A model generated the notes under the pieces. It was not told the DNA's origin. It worked only from the letters and a program-made list of their open reading frames with translations, and did not search any database. The translations under genes and the position numbers were made by a program. Shown in pieces: positions 1 to 6,410 of a stretch of DNA of 8,655 nucleotides. Source of the DNA: Eggerthellaceae bacterium UBA5808 (lineage in GTDB: Bacteria > Actinomycetota > Coriobacteriia > Coriobacteriales > Eggerthellaceae). The DNA lies in NCBI GenBank assembly GCA_002417975.1, contig DIDE01000057.1, positions 1-8,655 of the forward strand. The letters run 5' to 3'. Position 1 is the first letter of the stretch; every line of letters begins with the position of its first letter.

Positions 1-107
1 TGCAAGCACTGAGGACTTCGAAGAACATCAGACTGCAAGGAAGCAAGATCCTTGCCATCACATAAAGATGTAACGACCTTCTTTTTCGAATGCTTCTTTT
101 TCCCCAT
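1..107 (-). CDS. Hypothetical lysine-rich protein, N-terminal fragment (runs off left edge)
   Basis: An ATG at 107 opens a frame that stays open to the window edge, giving 35 complete codons. The visible N-terminus begins MGKKKHSKKKVV and continues with a mixed polar stretch (DGKDLASLQSD). The basic leader has no hydrophobic segment after it, so it does not look like a signal peptide; it could bind nucleic acid or the ribosome, but that is a guess. The start is well supported by an excellent Shine-Dalgarno, AAGGGGTGA, ending a few bases before the ATG. It lies 51 bp downstream of the PHP phosphatase stop on the same strand, so it may belong to the same transcript. I do not recognise the family, and too little is visible to assign one. 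Confidence 0.65.
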   Translation of the reverse strand, partial: MGKKKHSKKKVVTSLCDGKDLASLQSDVLRSPQCL

Positions 108-123
108 TCAAATCACCCCTTGC

Positions 124-129
124 ATTATA
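124..129 (-). promoter_or_regulatory. Perfect -10 hexamer (TATAAT) ahead of the lysine-rich gene, doubtful promoter
   Basis: The minus strand reads TATAAT at 129-124, in the short gap before the gene starting at 107. No good -35 box is seen at 16-18 bp (best is TTAATT or CTTAAT). A start about 7 nt downstream would fall near 117, inside the Shine-Dalgarno at 121-116, so the leader would lose most of its ribosome site. It also sits at one edge of a 5-bp dyad (ATAGT/ACTAT, 127-144). Either it is fortuitous or it makes a nearly leaderless transcript. Confidence 0.25.
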
Positions 130-158
130 GTGATTACCTACTATGAATTAAGAAAATG

Positions 159-974
159 CTAATCGTCAAGCGGAATCTTCCTAAAATCACCGGAATGAGT
201 CGGTACCGTTAGCTCACGATATCCTGCTTCATATAAATCTTTATAAGCAGACTTTATATCACGAGCAACGGTCTCAACTTGGTGAGCATCTGTTCCAACA
301 GTAGCAGGAACACCCGCGTGACAGAATGCCTTAAGCAAATTCGGTGCTGGAAATACTTCTTTACATGCATAATATGCACCAGATGTATTGAGCTCAATCA
401 GACGATGACCCGCCATTGCCGCCTCTGCTGCTTGATCATAAAGTGGCTGAGGATCATACGTAGGACGATATCCAAACTTCTTCACCAAATCTGGGTGTGA
501 CATGATGGTAAATGGCCTATCAGAAGATGCAGCTTCGCACCAGATTTCAAAGTAGCGTTTCCAGATTTCATCTACGCCCACATCATCCCAATGATGCCGT
601 TGTTCAGGATCATCAAAAGCCCATTGATCCACAAAATGGACTGACCCGAGAATGACATCAAACGGCTTAAGATCTTCGTTGGAAATCGTCCGATCTTCAC
701 TATCACCAAGCCAGTCGAGTTCGCATCCGGTAAGAATATCCATAGATGAATGAGCACGACGCTCATTATCGATCGTTTGAATATATTCGTTAACACGATC
801 TTTGTGCATCGAAATATAATCATGCGGATCAAAATGTGGGGTTAGCGGATAATGCTCCGTAATTGCCATAGTCGTTATTCCGGCTGCCTGTGCAGCATTA
901 ACCATATCGTGGATAGATCCAGTTGCGTGCCCACAAAAATTAGTATGTGTATGCGTAGTTATAAGCTCAGTCAT
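159..974 (-). CDS. PHP-domain phosphatase, histidinol-phosphatase (HisJ/HisK) type
   Basis: A 271-residue cytoplasmic metallo-phosphatase of the PHP superfamily, the usual length for PHP-type histidinol-phosphatases (L-histidinol phosphate to L-histidinol, penultimate step of histidine synthesis). All metal-site motifs are present in order: HTHTxxxGH at 8-16, TEH at 39-41, GCELDW at 83-88 (Glu85), SVHF with His113, SHPD with His160, ELNTSG at 194-199 and GTDAH at 227-231 (Asp229, His231). There is no polymerase or other extra domain, so it is a stand-alone enzyme. Its ATG overlaps the desulfurase stop by 4 bp (ATGA), which implies translational coupling; AAGGA lies about 12 nt upstream. No other his gene is in the window, so the histidinol-phosphate substrate is inferred from the family and the enzyme could act on another phosphoester. 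Confidence 0.85.
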   Translation of the reverse strand: MTELITTHTHTNFCGHATGSIHDMVNAAQAAGITTMAITEHYPLTPHFDPHDYISMHKDRVNEYIQTIDNERRAHSSMDILTGCELDWLGDSEDRTISNEDLKPFDVILGSVHFVDQWAFDDPEQRHHWDDVGVDEIWKRYFEIWCEAASSDRPFTIMSHPDLVKKFGYRPTYDPQPLYDQAAEAAMAGHRLIELNTSGAYYACKEVFPAPNLLKAFCHAGVPATVGTDAHQVETVARDIKSAYKDLYEAGYRELTVPTHSGDFRKIPLDD

Positions 975-2194
975 CGAGCAAGAACTTCCTTCCGCTTATC
1001 CCAATGAAGTGCTGTATCAAATGCCTTCATACATGCATCGATATCCTCTTGATTAGTATATCGTCCGATTGAAAAACGCAGGCTGCATAACGCTGCATCA
1101 CGCTGCATACCAATCGCAAGCAAAATACGACTTGGATCAAGCGAATGAGAGGCGCACGCAGACCCACCAGAGATTGCTACTCCAGAAAAGTCCATGCGCA
1201 AAATCATCGTCTCACTTTCGAATCCATCAACATGCACATCGACAATATTCGGAAGATAGTTCTCGGAACCAGGAGCACATGGCACGTTCATATGAACACA
1301 GTCATAGGAGCAAAGACGTTCATACAGCTGATCGCGAAGCGCTCGCTGACGCTGCGCTTCTTTAAGTAACCGATCGCGATCACCACAAAGAGCCTCAAAA
1401 GCTGCAGCAAATCCAACCATACCGCATACGTTCTGAGTACCACTACGCGCACCAGATTCTTGACCGCCGCCACGGATCAAAGGATCACAGGTATCACTAT
1501 GACGAACATAGAGCGCACCAACACCCTTAGGACCGCAAATCTTATGAGCCGAAAGACTCATTGCGTCAACATCGAGCTCGTTAACATCAACGATCATCTT
1601 GCCAAGTGCCTGCACAGCATCGGTGTGACAAAGTGCTCCACCTTGATGGGCTATCTGGGCAATCTCATGAATCGGCTGGATTGATCCAAGCTCATTATTT
1701 GCAAGCATGACCGATACAAGTACCGTAGATGGACGCATCGCTTGCGCGATACGCTGCGGGTCGATAAAGCCATGAGAATCTGGCCCAATAAAGGTAACTT
1801 CACAGCCAAAATCCTCTAACAACTTTGCCGTATTAATAACCGCATCATGTTCGATTGAAGATGTAATAATATGTGCTTTAAAATCATGTTCGCCACGCCC
1901 AGTATGTGCGCGAATCGCTGCTCGCGTTAACCCAAGCAAAGCTTGATTATCTGCTTCGGTAGCACCACTCGTAAAAATGAGTTCATCAGGACGCGCACCA
2001 ATGCCTCGAGCTATGGTCTCACGCGCATGTTCCATTGCGCTAAAAGCATCTCTACCAATGCTATGAAGGGAATTTGCGTTTCCACCATAGATAATGTTAT
2101 CTTTACCGCCTTGGACAAACGGTTCCATGGCAATAGCAGCTTCTTTGCATAACGGTGCAGTCGCCGCCCAATCCATATATATCTTGTCAGACAA
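971..2194 (-). CDS. Cysteine desulfurase (NifS/IscS family, class V aminotransferase fold)
   Basis: A PLP enzyme that takes sulfur from L-cysteine as an enzyme persulfide and releases alanine, feeding Fe-S cluster assembly and/or tRNA thiolation. Numbering from the TTG at 2194 (407 aa): IYMDWAATAP opens the family N-terminus; TSGATEADN starts at 75; SSIEHD carries the ring-stacking His116; NNELGS follows; HTDAVQ has Asp192 and Gln195; SAHKICGPKG has the PLP-binding Lys218; GGGQESGARSGT starts at 242; SGGSACASHS carries the catalytic Cys347; SLRFSIGRYT lies near the end. The short loop after the cysteine fits the group I (IscS/NifS) type rather than SufS. The frame can also start at GTG 2203, but the Shine-Dalgarno touches that codon, whereas it lies 9 nt before the TTG. 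ATG 2176 would remove part of the conserved N-terminus. The gene overlaps the end of rpe. No iscU or mnmA is visible, so the sulfur acceptor is unknown. Confidence 0.93.
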   Translation of the reverse strand: MSDKIYMDWAATAPLCKEAAIAMEPFVQGGKDNIIYGGNANSLHSIGRDAFSAMEHARETIARGIGARPDELIFTSGATEADNQALLGLTRAAIRAHTGRGEHDFKAHIITSSIEHDAVINTAKLLEDFGCEVTFIGPDSHGFIDPQRIAQAMRPSTVLVSVMLANNELGSIQPIHEIAQIAHQGGALCHTDAVQALGKMIVDVNELDVDAMSLSAHKICGPKGVGALYVRHSDTCDPLIRGGGQESGARSGTQNVCGMVGFAAAFEALCGDRDRLLKEAQRQRALRDQLYERLCSYDCVHMNVPCAPGSENYLPNIVDVHVDGFESETMILRMDFSGVAISGGSACASHSLDPSRILLAIGMQRDAALCSLRFSIGRYTNQEDIDACMKAFDTALHWDKRKEVLAR

Positions 2195-2882
2195 GGGAAC
2201 CACCCTTCTGCGCTACAGTACCTGCAGCACGAATAGAATCAATCGCATGCGCACGATCAGATGCACCGAATATTGCGCTTCCGGCAACAAGCGTATCGGC
2301 CCCACCTGCACATACAAGACCAGCAGTCTGGCCAGATATTCCCCCATCAACTTGAATAAGAGGATGGAGCCCACGGATGCGGCAGCGTTTTGAAAGATCC
2401 GCAACGCGCTCGGTACTCCGTGATATATATGATTGTCCTGAAAATCCTGGATAAACACTCATAATCAGCACCATGTCCCATATACCAAGCGTCGGGTCAA
2501 GACGATCGAGAGATGTATCAGGTTTAAGTGCAATACCTGCTTTAATCCCCTTCTCGTGCAGCATTTCAACCACAGTATGACATTCGGTATCGTCAAGCGT
2601 TTCGAGATGCACCGTAATAAGAGATGGAAGACAGTCGATAAACCACGGAAGCTCATGCAAAGGATTATCAATCATCAAATGCACATCTAGCGGCAAAGAT
2701 GTCACCGTCTTTAGTTGTTTAACGAAAGGGACACCCATCGTCAAATTCGGGACGAAATGTCCATCCATAACATCGACATGTACCCAGTCAGCACCCGCCT
2801 TCTCAATTTCATGAACATCGTCTTCGAGGTTCATGAAATCTGCCGAAAGGATGGAAGGGGAAATCCTTATTGAATCAAACAC
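2187..2882 (-). CDS. rpe: Ribulose-phosphate 3-epimerase
   Basis: Interconverts D-ribulose 5-phosphate and D-xylulose 5-phosphate in the non-oxidative pentose phosphate pathway; cytosolic (beta/alpha)8 barrel. At 231 residues it is a normal length. Motifs: ISPSILSADF at 7-16; HVDVMDGHFVPNLTMG at 35-50 with metal ligand His35 and catalytic Asp37; DVHLMI with His68; MSVYPGFSGQ at 141-150, the flexible phosphate/active-site loop; QVDGGI with the second catalytic Asp179; and the phosphate-binding VAGSAIFG at 199-206. The start is GTG at 2882, with GAAAGG 7 nt upstream; no better in-frame start exists. The 3' end overlaps the desulfurase start. A weak promoter may lie in the 47-bp gap before it. 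All catalytic residues are intact. Confidence 0.96.
   Translation of the reverse strand: MFDSIRISPSILSADFMNLEDDVHEIEKAGADWVHVDVMDGHFVPNLTMGVPFVKQLKTVTSLPLDVHLMIDNPLHELPWFIDCLPSLITVHLETLDDTECHTVVEMLHEKGIKAGIALKPDTSLDRLDPTLGIWDMVLIMSVYPGFSGQSYISRSTERVADLSKRCRIRGLHPLIQVDGGISGQTAGLVCAGGADTLVAGSAIFGASDRAHAIDSIRAAGTVAQKGGSLV
2204..2209 (-). promoter_or_regulatory. Shine-Dalgarno AGAAGG that decides the desulfurase start
   Basis: AGAAGG at 2209-2204 lies inside the 3' end of rpe. It directly abuts the GTG at 2203 (zero spacing) but is 9 nt from the in-frame TTG at 2194, a normal spacing. This favours the rarer TTG as initiator and shortens the rpe/desulfurase overlap to 8 bp. Confidence 0.5.
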
Positions 2883-2908
2883 GCTACAACCTTTCTCTTC
2901 TCATTGAG

Positions 2909-2936
2909 ATTGTAACGCATGAAAAGCACTCAACAA
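2909..2936 (-). promoter_or_regulatory. Possible sigma-A-type promoter in the ogt-rpe gap
   Basis: The minus strand has TTGTTG (2936-2931) and TACAAT (2914-2909) separated by 16 bp. The -10 matches 5 of 6 consensus bases and the -35 matches 3 of 6. A start near 2902 would leave the rpe ribosome site at 2895-2890 intact. The -35 overlaps the end of ogt. It could give rpe and the genes behind it a second transcript, but the match is modest. Confidence 0.3.
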
Positions 2937-3397
2937 TGCTCATGCTCAAGATTTAGAAGGAACTCCTTGGTACGCAAACCATATGCATAACCACCAAGAC
3001 TACCATCAGATGCAATAACACGATGACATGGAATAAATAGAGGCAGCGGATTGCGATTGCACGCTATACCAACCGCCCGTGCAGAACGTGGATGACCAAT
3101 TAGACAGGCAACTTCAGCATATGATCGCGTTTGACCATAGGGGATACGGCACAGCTCAGCCCATACAGTACATTGAAACTCAGTACCCGAAGGATCAAGC
3201 GGAATATCAAATGAAGTACGCTTTCCTGCAAGATACTCTTGCATCTCGGTAGATGCTTTATTCATAAGTGCAGAAGGCGTATGCTCCCCAGGAAATACGA
3301 CCTGACCAAATGCGCAATGTGTAAGTACATTATTGGTTGCACCAATTGTTATATGACCAGCTGGTGTCGCATAACTGTAATATGCCTCTGTAGCCAT
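2930..3397 (-). CDS. ogt: Methylated-DNA--[protein]-cysteine S-methyltransferase (O6-alkylguanine repair)
   Basis: A suicide repair protein that moves the alkyl group from O6-alkylguanine to its own cysteine. The product is 155 aa from the chosen start, typical of stand-alone Ogt proteins without an Ada domain. An N-terminal fold (1-70) precedes the DNA-binding/active-site domain: FQCTVWAELCRIPYGQTRSY at 74-93, the helix-turn-helix with ARAVG at 106-110, NRNPLPLFIPCHRVI at 114-128 with acceptor Cys124, and GGYAYG at 135-140. The cysteine excludes the alkyltransferase-like (ATL) paralogues, which lack it. The frame extends to ATG 3412, but a perfect AAGGAG 6 nt before ATG 3397 marks the latter as the start. 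It lies 21 bp after gpsA and 47 bp before rpe, an unrelated function carried in the same run. Confidence 0.94.
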   Translation of the reverse strand: MATEAYYSYATPAGHITIGATNNVLTHCAFGQVVFPGEHTPSALMNKASTEMQEYLAGKRTSFDIPLDPSGTEFQCTVWAELCRIPYGQTRSYAEVACLIGHPRSARAVGIACNRNPLPLFIPCHRVIASDGSLGGYAYGLRTKEFLLNLEHEHC

Positions 3398-3403
3398 AAA
3401 GTT

Positions 3404-3409
3404 CTCCTT
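3404..3409 (-). promoter_or_regulatory. Shine-Dalgarno AAGGAG fixing the ogt start at 3397
   Basis: AAGGAG at 3409-3404 is 6 nt from ATG 3397, near-ideal spacing. In the longer reading it would be codons 2-3 after ATG 3412, which itself has only a poor upstream purine stretch. The first five residues of the longer form (MKENF) are therefore probably not translated. Confidence 0.75.
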
Positions 3410-3418
3410 CATACGTCT

Positions 3419-4423
3419 CTATTCAAGACCGTAAAACTCTTCTTTTAAAGGACGCTTCAGCAAAAGATCCGCTGAAACATGAACATCGGCTCCTTCCCAC
3501 AAAATGCCACGAATTACATCAGTTATAGGAAGCTCAACATCATATGCAGCAGCAAGTGGAGCAAGCGTCTTACAGGCTAGAGCGCCCTCGACTACCATAT
3601 GCGTCTGTTTCGTAAAATCATCCAATGTTTTACCTTGAGCTACCATTTCGCCAAAACGTCGATTACGCGAATGTTCTGACGTGCATGTTGCAATCAGATC
3701 ACCTGCACCAGCAAGACCCATACATGTTAAGGCCTTACCACCCATTGCTACGGTTAAACGGCTCATCTCAGCAAGTCCACGTGTCATGAGCAATGCAGAT
3801 GTGTTATCTCCTAAGCCGAGTCCACTTGCAATGCCAACAGCTATCGCAATAACATTTTTAAACGCTGCACATATTTCAACACCACGCACATCATCACTCA
3901 CATAAGTTCGAAAATGCTCTGTTGCAAAGATCTTTTGAAAAAAAGCGGCCGTAGTCGATGACGAAGAAGCAATCACCGTTGCAGCCGGTAATCCTTTGAT
4001 AATTTCTTCTGCATGATTAGGACCGGATAGCACAGCAAGACGTTGCTCGTTACCAAGTTCGGAAGCAAATACCTGAGTTGCAAGCATCCCACTTTCAGCT
4101 TCGACACCTTTGCTGCAAATGATAATAGGAAGCTCTGAATCAACGTGATCATAGAGCGCACGTCCAACTCCCCTCATAAGGTTCGATGGTGTGACAACAG
4201 CAACAGCGCCCGCATTAAAGAGACAATCTTCATACGAAAGTGAAGCAACAATATTATGCGATAACTCAATATCACTTAAATATCGAGGATTGATATGCTT
4301 AGAATTAATGTTTGCAACAACTTCTGGTCGTCGCGCCCATATATTGACGTTATAACCCGAAGTTCCAAGAAGTTGAGCAAGCGCTGTTCCCCATGAGCCC
4401 GCACCAATAATCGCGATCTTCAT
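3419..4423 (-). CDS. gpsA: NAD(P)-dependent glycerol-3-phosphate dehydrogenase
   Basis: Reduces dihydroxyacetone phosphate to sn-glycerol-3-phosphate, the backbone for phospholipids; cytosolic. The 334 residues match the family. The N-terminal Rossmann fold begins at residue 2 with IAIIGAGSWGTALA (GxGxxG at 7-12), followed by VTPSNLMR near 78-84, CSKGVE with Lys105 and LSGPNHAEE at 132-140. The C-terminal helical domain holds AAFKNVIAIAVG with catalytic Lys189, GDNTSALLMTRGLAEM at 205-220, GLAGAGDLIATCTS at 236-249, HSRNRRFG at 251-258 and VVEG further on. Its ATG overlaps the plsY stop by 4 bp (ATGA), so synthesis of the acyl acceptor and of its acyltransferase are translationally coupled. 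A GGGAG about 11 nt upstream, inside plsY, is the likely ribosome site. Confidence 0.97.
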   Translation of the reverse strand: MKIAIIGAGSWGTALAQLLGTSGYNVNIWARRPEVVANINSKHINPRYLSDIELSHNIVASLSYEDCLFNAGAVAVVTPSNLMRGVGRALYDHVDSELPIIICSKGVEAESGMLATQVFASELGNEQRLAVLSGPNHAEEIIKGLPAATVIASSSSTTAAFFQKIFATEHFRTYVSDDVRGVEICAAFKNVIAIAVGIASGLGLGDNTSALLMTRGLAEMSRLTVAMGGKALTCMGLAGAGDLIATCTSEHSRNRRFGEMVAQGKTLDDFTKQTHMVVEGALACKTLAPLAAAYDVELPITDVIRGILWEGADVHVSADLLLKRPLKEEFYGLE

Positions 4424-5073
4424 GCATCGTCACGCTCCCGATGAGCGCCTATCTTATTTTCATTCCCTGCACGTAATCGCGCAATGTTAGCACGATGCGC
4501 CCAGAATACTGTTAAACCAAGAACCGTACAGCACACAACTGCAAGCCAATCACCCCAGAAGTAAAAAAGACCAAGCAAGGGGCAAAGCAGTGCAGCGGCC
4601 ATCGATCCAATGGACACATAACGTGTAATAACTACAAGCAATGCAAAAAGCCCAAGCTCAATGCACGCGCCTAAAGGGCCATAAGTAAAGAAGAGGCATC
4701 CAACCGAAACAGCAATTCCCTTTCCACCGTGGAATCCAAGCCAAGGTGAAAAGATGTGCCCATAAGCACATCCAAAAAGAGCAACGGATAGGCAATCTGC
4801 TGCAGTAAACATTCCCGTTGCAGATGTACCATACAAAGTCACTGCATAGGCAATGCCACCCGACAAGAGGCCTTTTCCAAAATCACATAGGAAGACAAGA
4901 GCACCGCCACCTTTACCAATGGTACGCATTGCATTCGTTGTACCAATATTTCCTGATCCATGTCTACGAATATCGGTATGAAAAACAAGTTTGCCAATAA
5001 TAACGCCTGATGGAATTGATCCAAGAAGAAATGAACACACTAGAACAATAAGGAGCATTAACGGATCTATCAC
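4420..5073 (-). CDS. plsY: Glycerol-3-phosphate acyltransferase PlsY (acyl-phosphate dependent)
   Basis: Integral membrane enzyme that moves an acyl group from acyl-phosphate (made by PlsX, not in the window) to position 1 of glycerol-3-phosphate, giving lysophosphatidate. The 217 residues are normal for the family. Hydrophobic segments begin at about 5-28 and recur through the protein. The three conserved cytoplasmic motifs are present: GSIPSG at 18-23, HGSGNIGTTNAMRTIGKGGG at 37-56, and FHGGKGIAVSVG near 113-124, followed by TRYVSIGSM. The start is GTG at 5073, with AAAGGA 9 nt upstream inside the last codons of der; the gap to der is 5 bp. It directly precedes gpsA, which makes its substrate. 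Confidence 0.96.
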   Translation of the reverse strand: MIDPLMLLIVLVCSFLLGSIPSGVIIGKLVFHTDIRRHGSGNIGTTNAMRTIGKGGGALVFLCDFGKGLLSGGIAYAVTLYGTSATGMFTAADCLSVALFGCAYGHIFSPWLGFHGGKGIAVSVGCLFFTYGPLGACIELGLFALLVVITRYVSIGSMAAALLCPLLGLFYFWGDWLAVVCCTVLGLTVFWAHRANIARLRAGNENKIGAHRERDDA

Positions 5074-5078
5074 AGGAG

Positions 5079-6398
5079 CTAATCCTTTCGCTTAAACGAG
5101 AAGCTTATTGGCGTACCAGTTAAATCAAACGAACCACGAAGTCTATTTTCTAGGAAACGTTCAAATGAATCATCAACGATTTCAGGATGGTTCGCAAAAA
5201 CAGTAAATCGCGGTGGACATGTCGATGTTTGCGTCATATATTTCATACGAAGTATCTTCTTGCCTTTGCTAATGGTATGACCAAAGTCACGCACCTCTGC
5301 AAGCCAAGCATTTAAACGACTCGTTGATATAGTCTTTGAATAATGTGCGTACGCTTGATCAACCGATCCCCAAATCCGAACAACGTTTTTGCCTGTCAAC
5401 GCAGAAATAGCAAGAACTGGAGCATACCCAACAAACGTTAAACGGTCCTTAATAAGATCACGAATCTCCGCTTTACGCTCAGGACCCTTAATAAGATCCC
5501 ATTTATTCAGAAGAACTACCATTGCGCAACCACGCTCAACCGCATAACCAGCAACGCGCTGGTCCTGATCGGTTAAACCAAGCGTCGCATCAATGACAAG
5601 AAGAACAACTGATGCACGATCAATAGCTCTCATAGCACGGACAAATCCATAATATTCAATCGATTCATCAATTTGGCTTTTACGACGCAAGCCAGCAGTA
5701 TCAACCAAACGATATATAGCATCATCATGATGAACAATCGTATCGATCGCATCCCGCGTCGTTCCAGCAACGTCACTTACAATCGAGCGGCCTTGACCAG
5801 AAAGAGCATTTGTCAGCGAAGACTTCCCTGCATTCGGACGACCAATAATTGCAATGTCAATTGCTCCATCAGTGTTTTCCTGAGCAGGTGCCTCAGGAAG
5901 TTCTTTAAGCATTGTAACGATATGATCGAGTAAATCGCCTGTTCCTGTACCATGTAATGAAGAAACAGCCCAAGGATCACCGAGTCCAAGGTTGTAGAAT
6001 TCCCAAAGAGCATCAGTCTTTGCTGGATTATCAATTTTATTAACTGTCAGCACGACAGGAGTTTTTGAACGACGAAGAATGCGAGCAACCTCTTCGTCAT
6101 CAGCATTAATACCAGTTTTTCCATCAACGAGGAAGATGATCAAATCCGCCTCTTCGGTCGCAGCAAACGCTTGACTGGTAATCGAATTTTGGAAGGCATC
6201 ATCGCCCCCCATCTCGATACCACCAGTATCAATAAGGATGAATGGTTCCCCATTCCAGTCCGCCTCATGATACGATCGATCGCGCGTAACTCCCCGTATG
6301 GGGTCAACGATCGCATCATCGTGCTGGGTAATTCTATTCACAAACGTTGATTTCCCGACGTTCGGGCGTCCAACGACGGCGATAACGTGTTTGGTCAT
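5079..6398 (-). CDS. der: Ribosome-biogenesis GTPase Der (EngA), double Era-like GTPase
   Basis: An essential GTPase with two tandem G domains and a KH-like domain that acts in 50S subunit maturation. The 439 residues match the usual 435-490. G domain 1: GRPNVGKST at 10-18, GVTRD at 36-40 (switch I Thr), DTGG at 57-60, NKID at 120-123. A short acidic linker (about 168-178) leads to G domain 2: GRPNAGKSS at 186-194, AGTTRD at 211-216, DTAGLRRKS at 233-241, NKWD at 298-301, and SALTGK at 332-337. The KH-like domain covers about 355-439, with KGKKILRMKYMTQ, PPRFTVFANHP and GTPISFSFKRK. ATG at 6398 has AAAGGA about 8 nt upstream; that ribosome site overlaps the last codons of the degraded reading frame before it. 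It is the first intact gene of the tight der-plsY-gpsA-ogt-rpe-desulfurase-PHP run. Confidence 0.98.
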   Translation of the reverse strand: MTKHVIAVVGRPNVGKSTFVNRITQHDDAIVDPIRGVTRDRSYHEADWNGEPFILIDTGGIEMGGDDAFQNSITSQAFAATEEADLIIFLVDGKTGINADDEEVARILRRSKTPVVLTVNKIDNPAKTDALWEFYNLGLGDPWAVSSLHGTGTGDLLDHIVTMLKELPEAPAQENTDGAIDIAIIGRPNAGKSSLTNALSGQGRSIVSDVAGTTRDAIDTIVHHDDAIYRLVDTAGLRRKSQIDESIEYYGFVRAMRAIDRASVVLLVIDATLGLTDQDQRVAGYAVERGCAMVVLLNKWDLIKGPERKAEIRDLIKDRLTFVGYAPVLAISALTGKNVVRIWGSVDQAYAHYSKTISTSRLNAWLAEVRDFGHTISKGKKILRMKYMTQTSTCPPRFTVFANHPEIVDDSFERFLENRLRGSFDLTGTPISFSFKRKD

Positions 6399-6410
6399 GA
6401 TTACTATCCT

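Noticed and set aside
159..974. PHP domain of a DNA polymerase X or DnaE
   Set aside because: The protein is only the PHP domain, at the usual length of histidinol-phosphatases, with no polymerase region.
1069..1365. Plus-strand open frame of 98 codons, antisense to the cysteine desulfurase
   Set aside because: It lies wholly within a gene whose opposite-strand product has all family motifs, it has a low-complexity basic composition, and no good ribosome site precedes it.
2094..2393. Plus-strand open frame of 99 codons across the rpe-desulfurase junction
   Set aside because: Shadow of two well-supported minus-strand genes; the sequence resembles no protein domain.
2930..3397. Alkyltransferase-like (ATL) protein rather than a true methyltransferase
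   Set aside because: The acceptor cysteine in IPCHRVI is present, whereas ATL proteins lack it.
5673..5933. Plus-strand open frame of 86 codons within der
   Set aside because: Antisense shadow of the second GTPase domain of der, which is intact.
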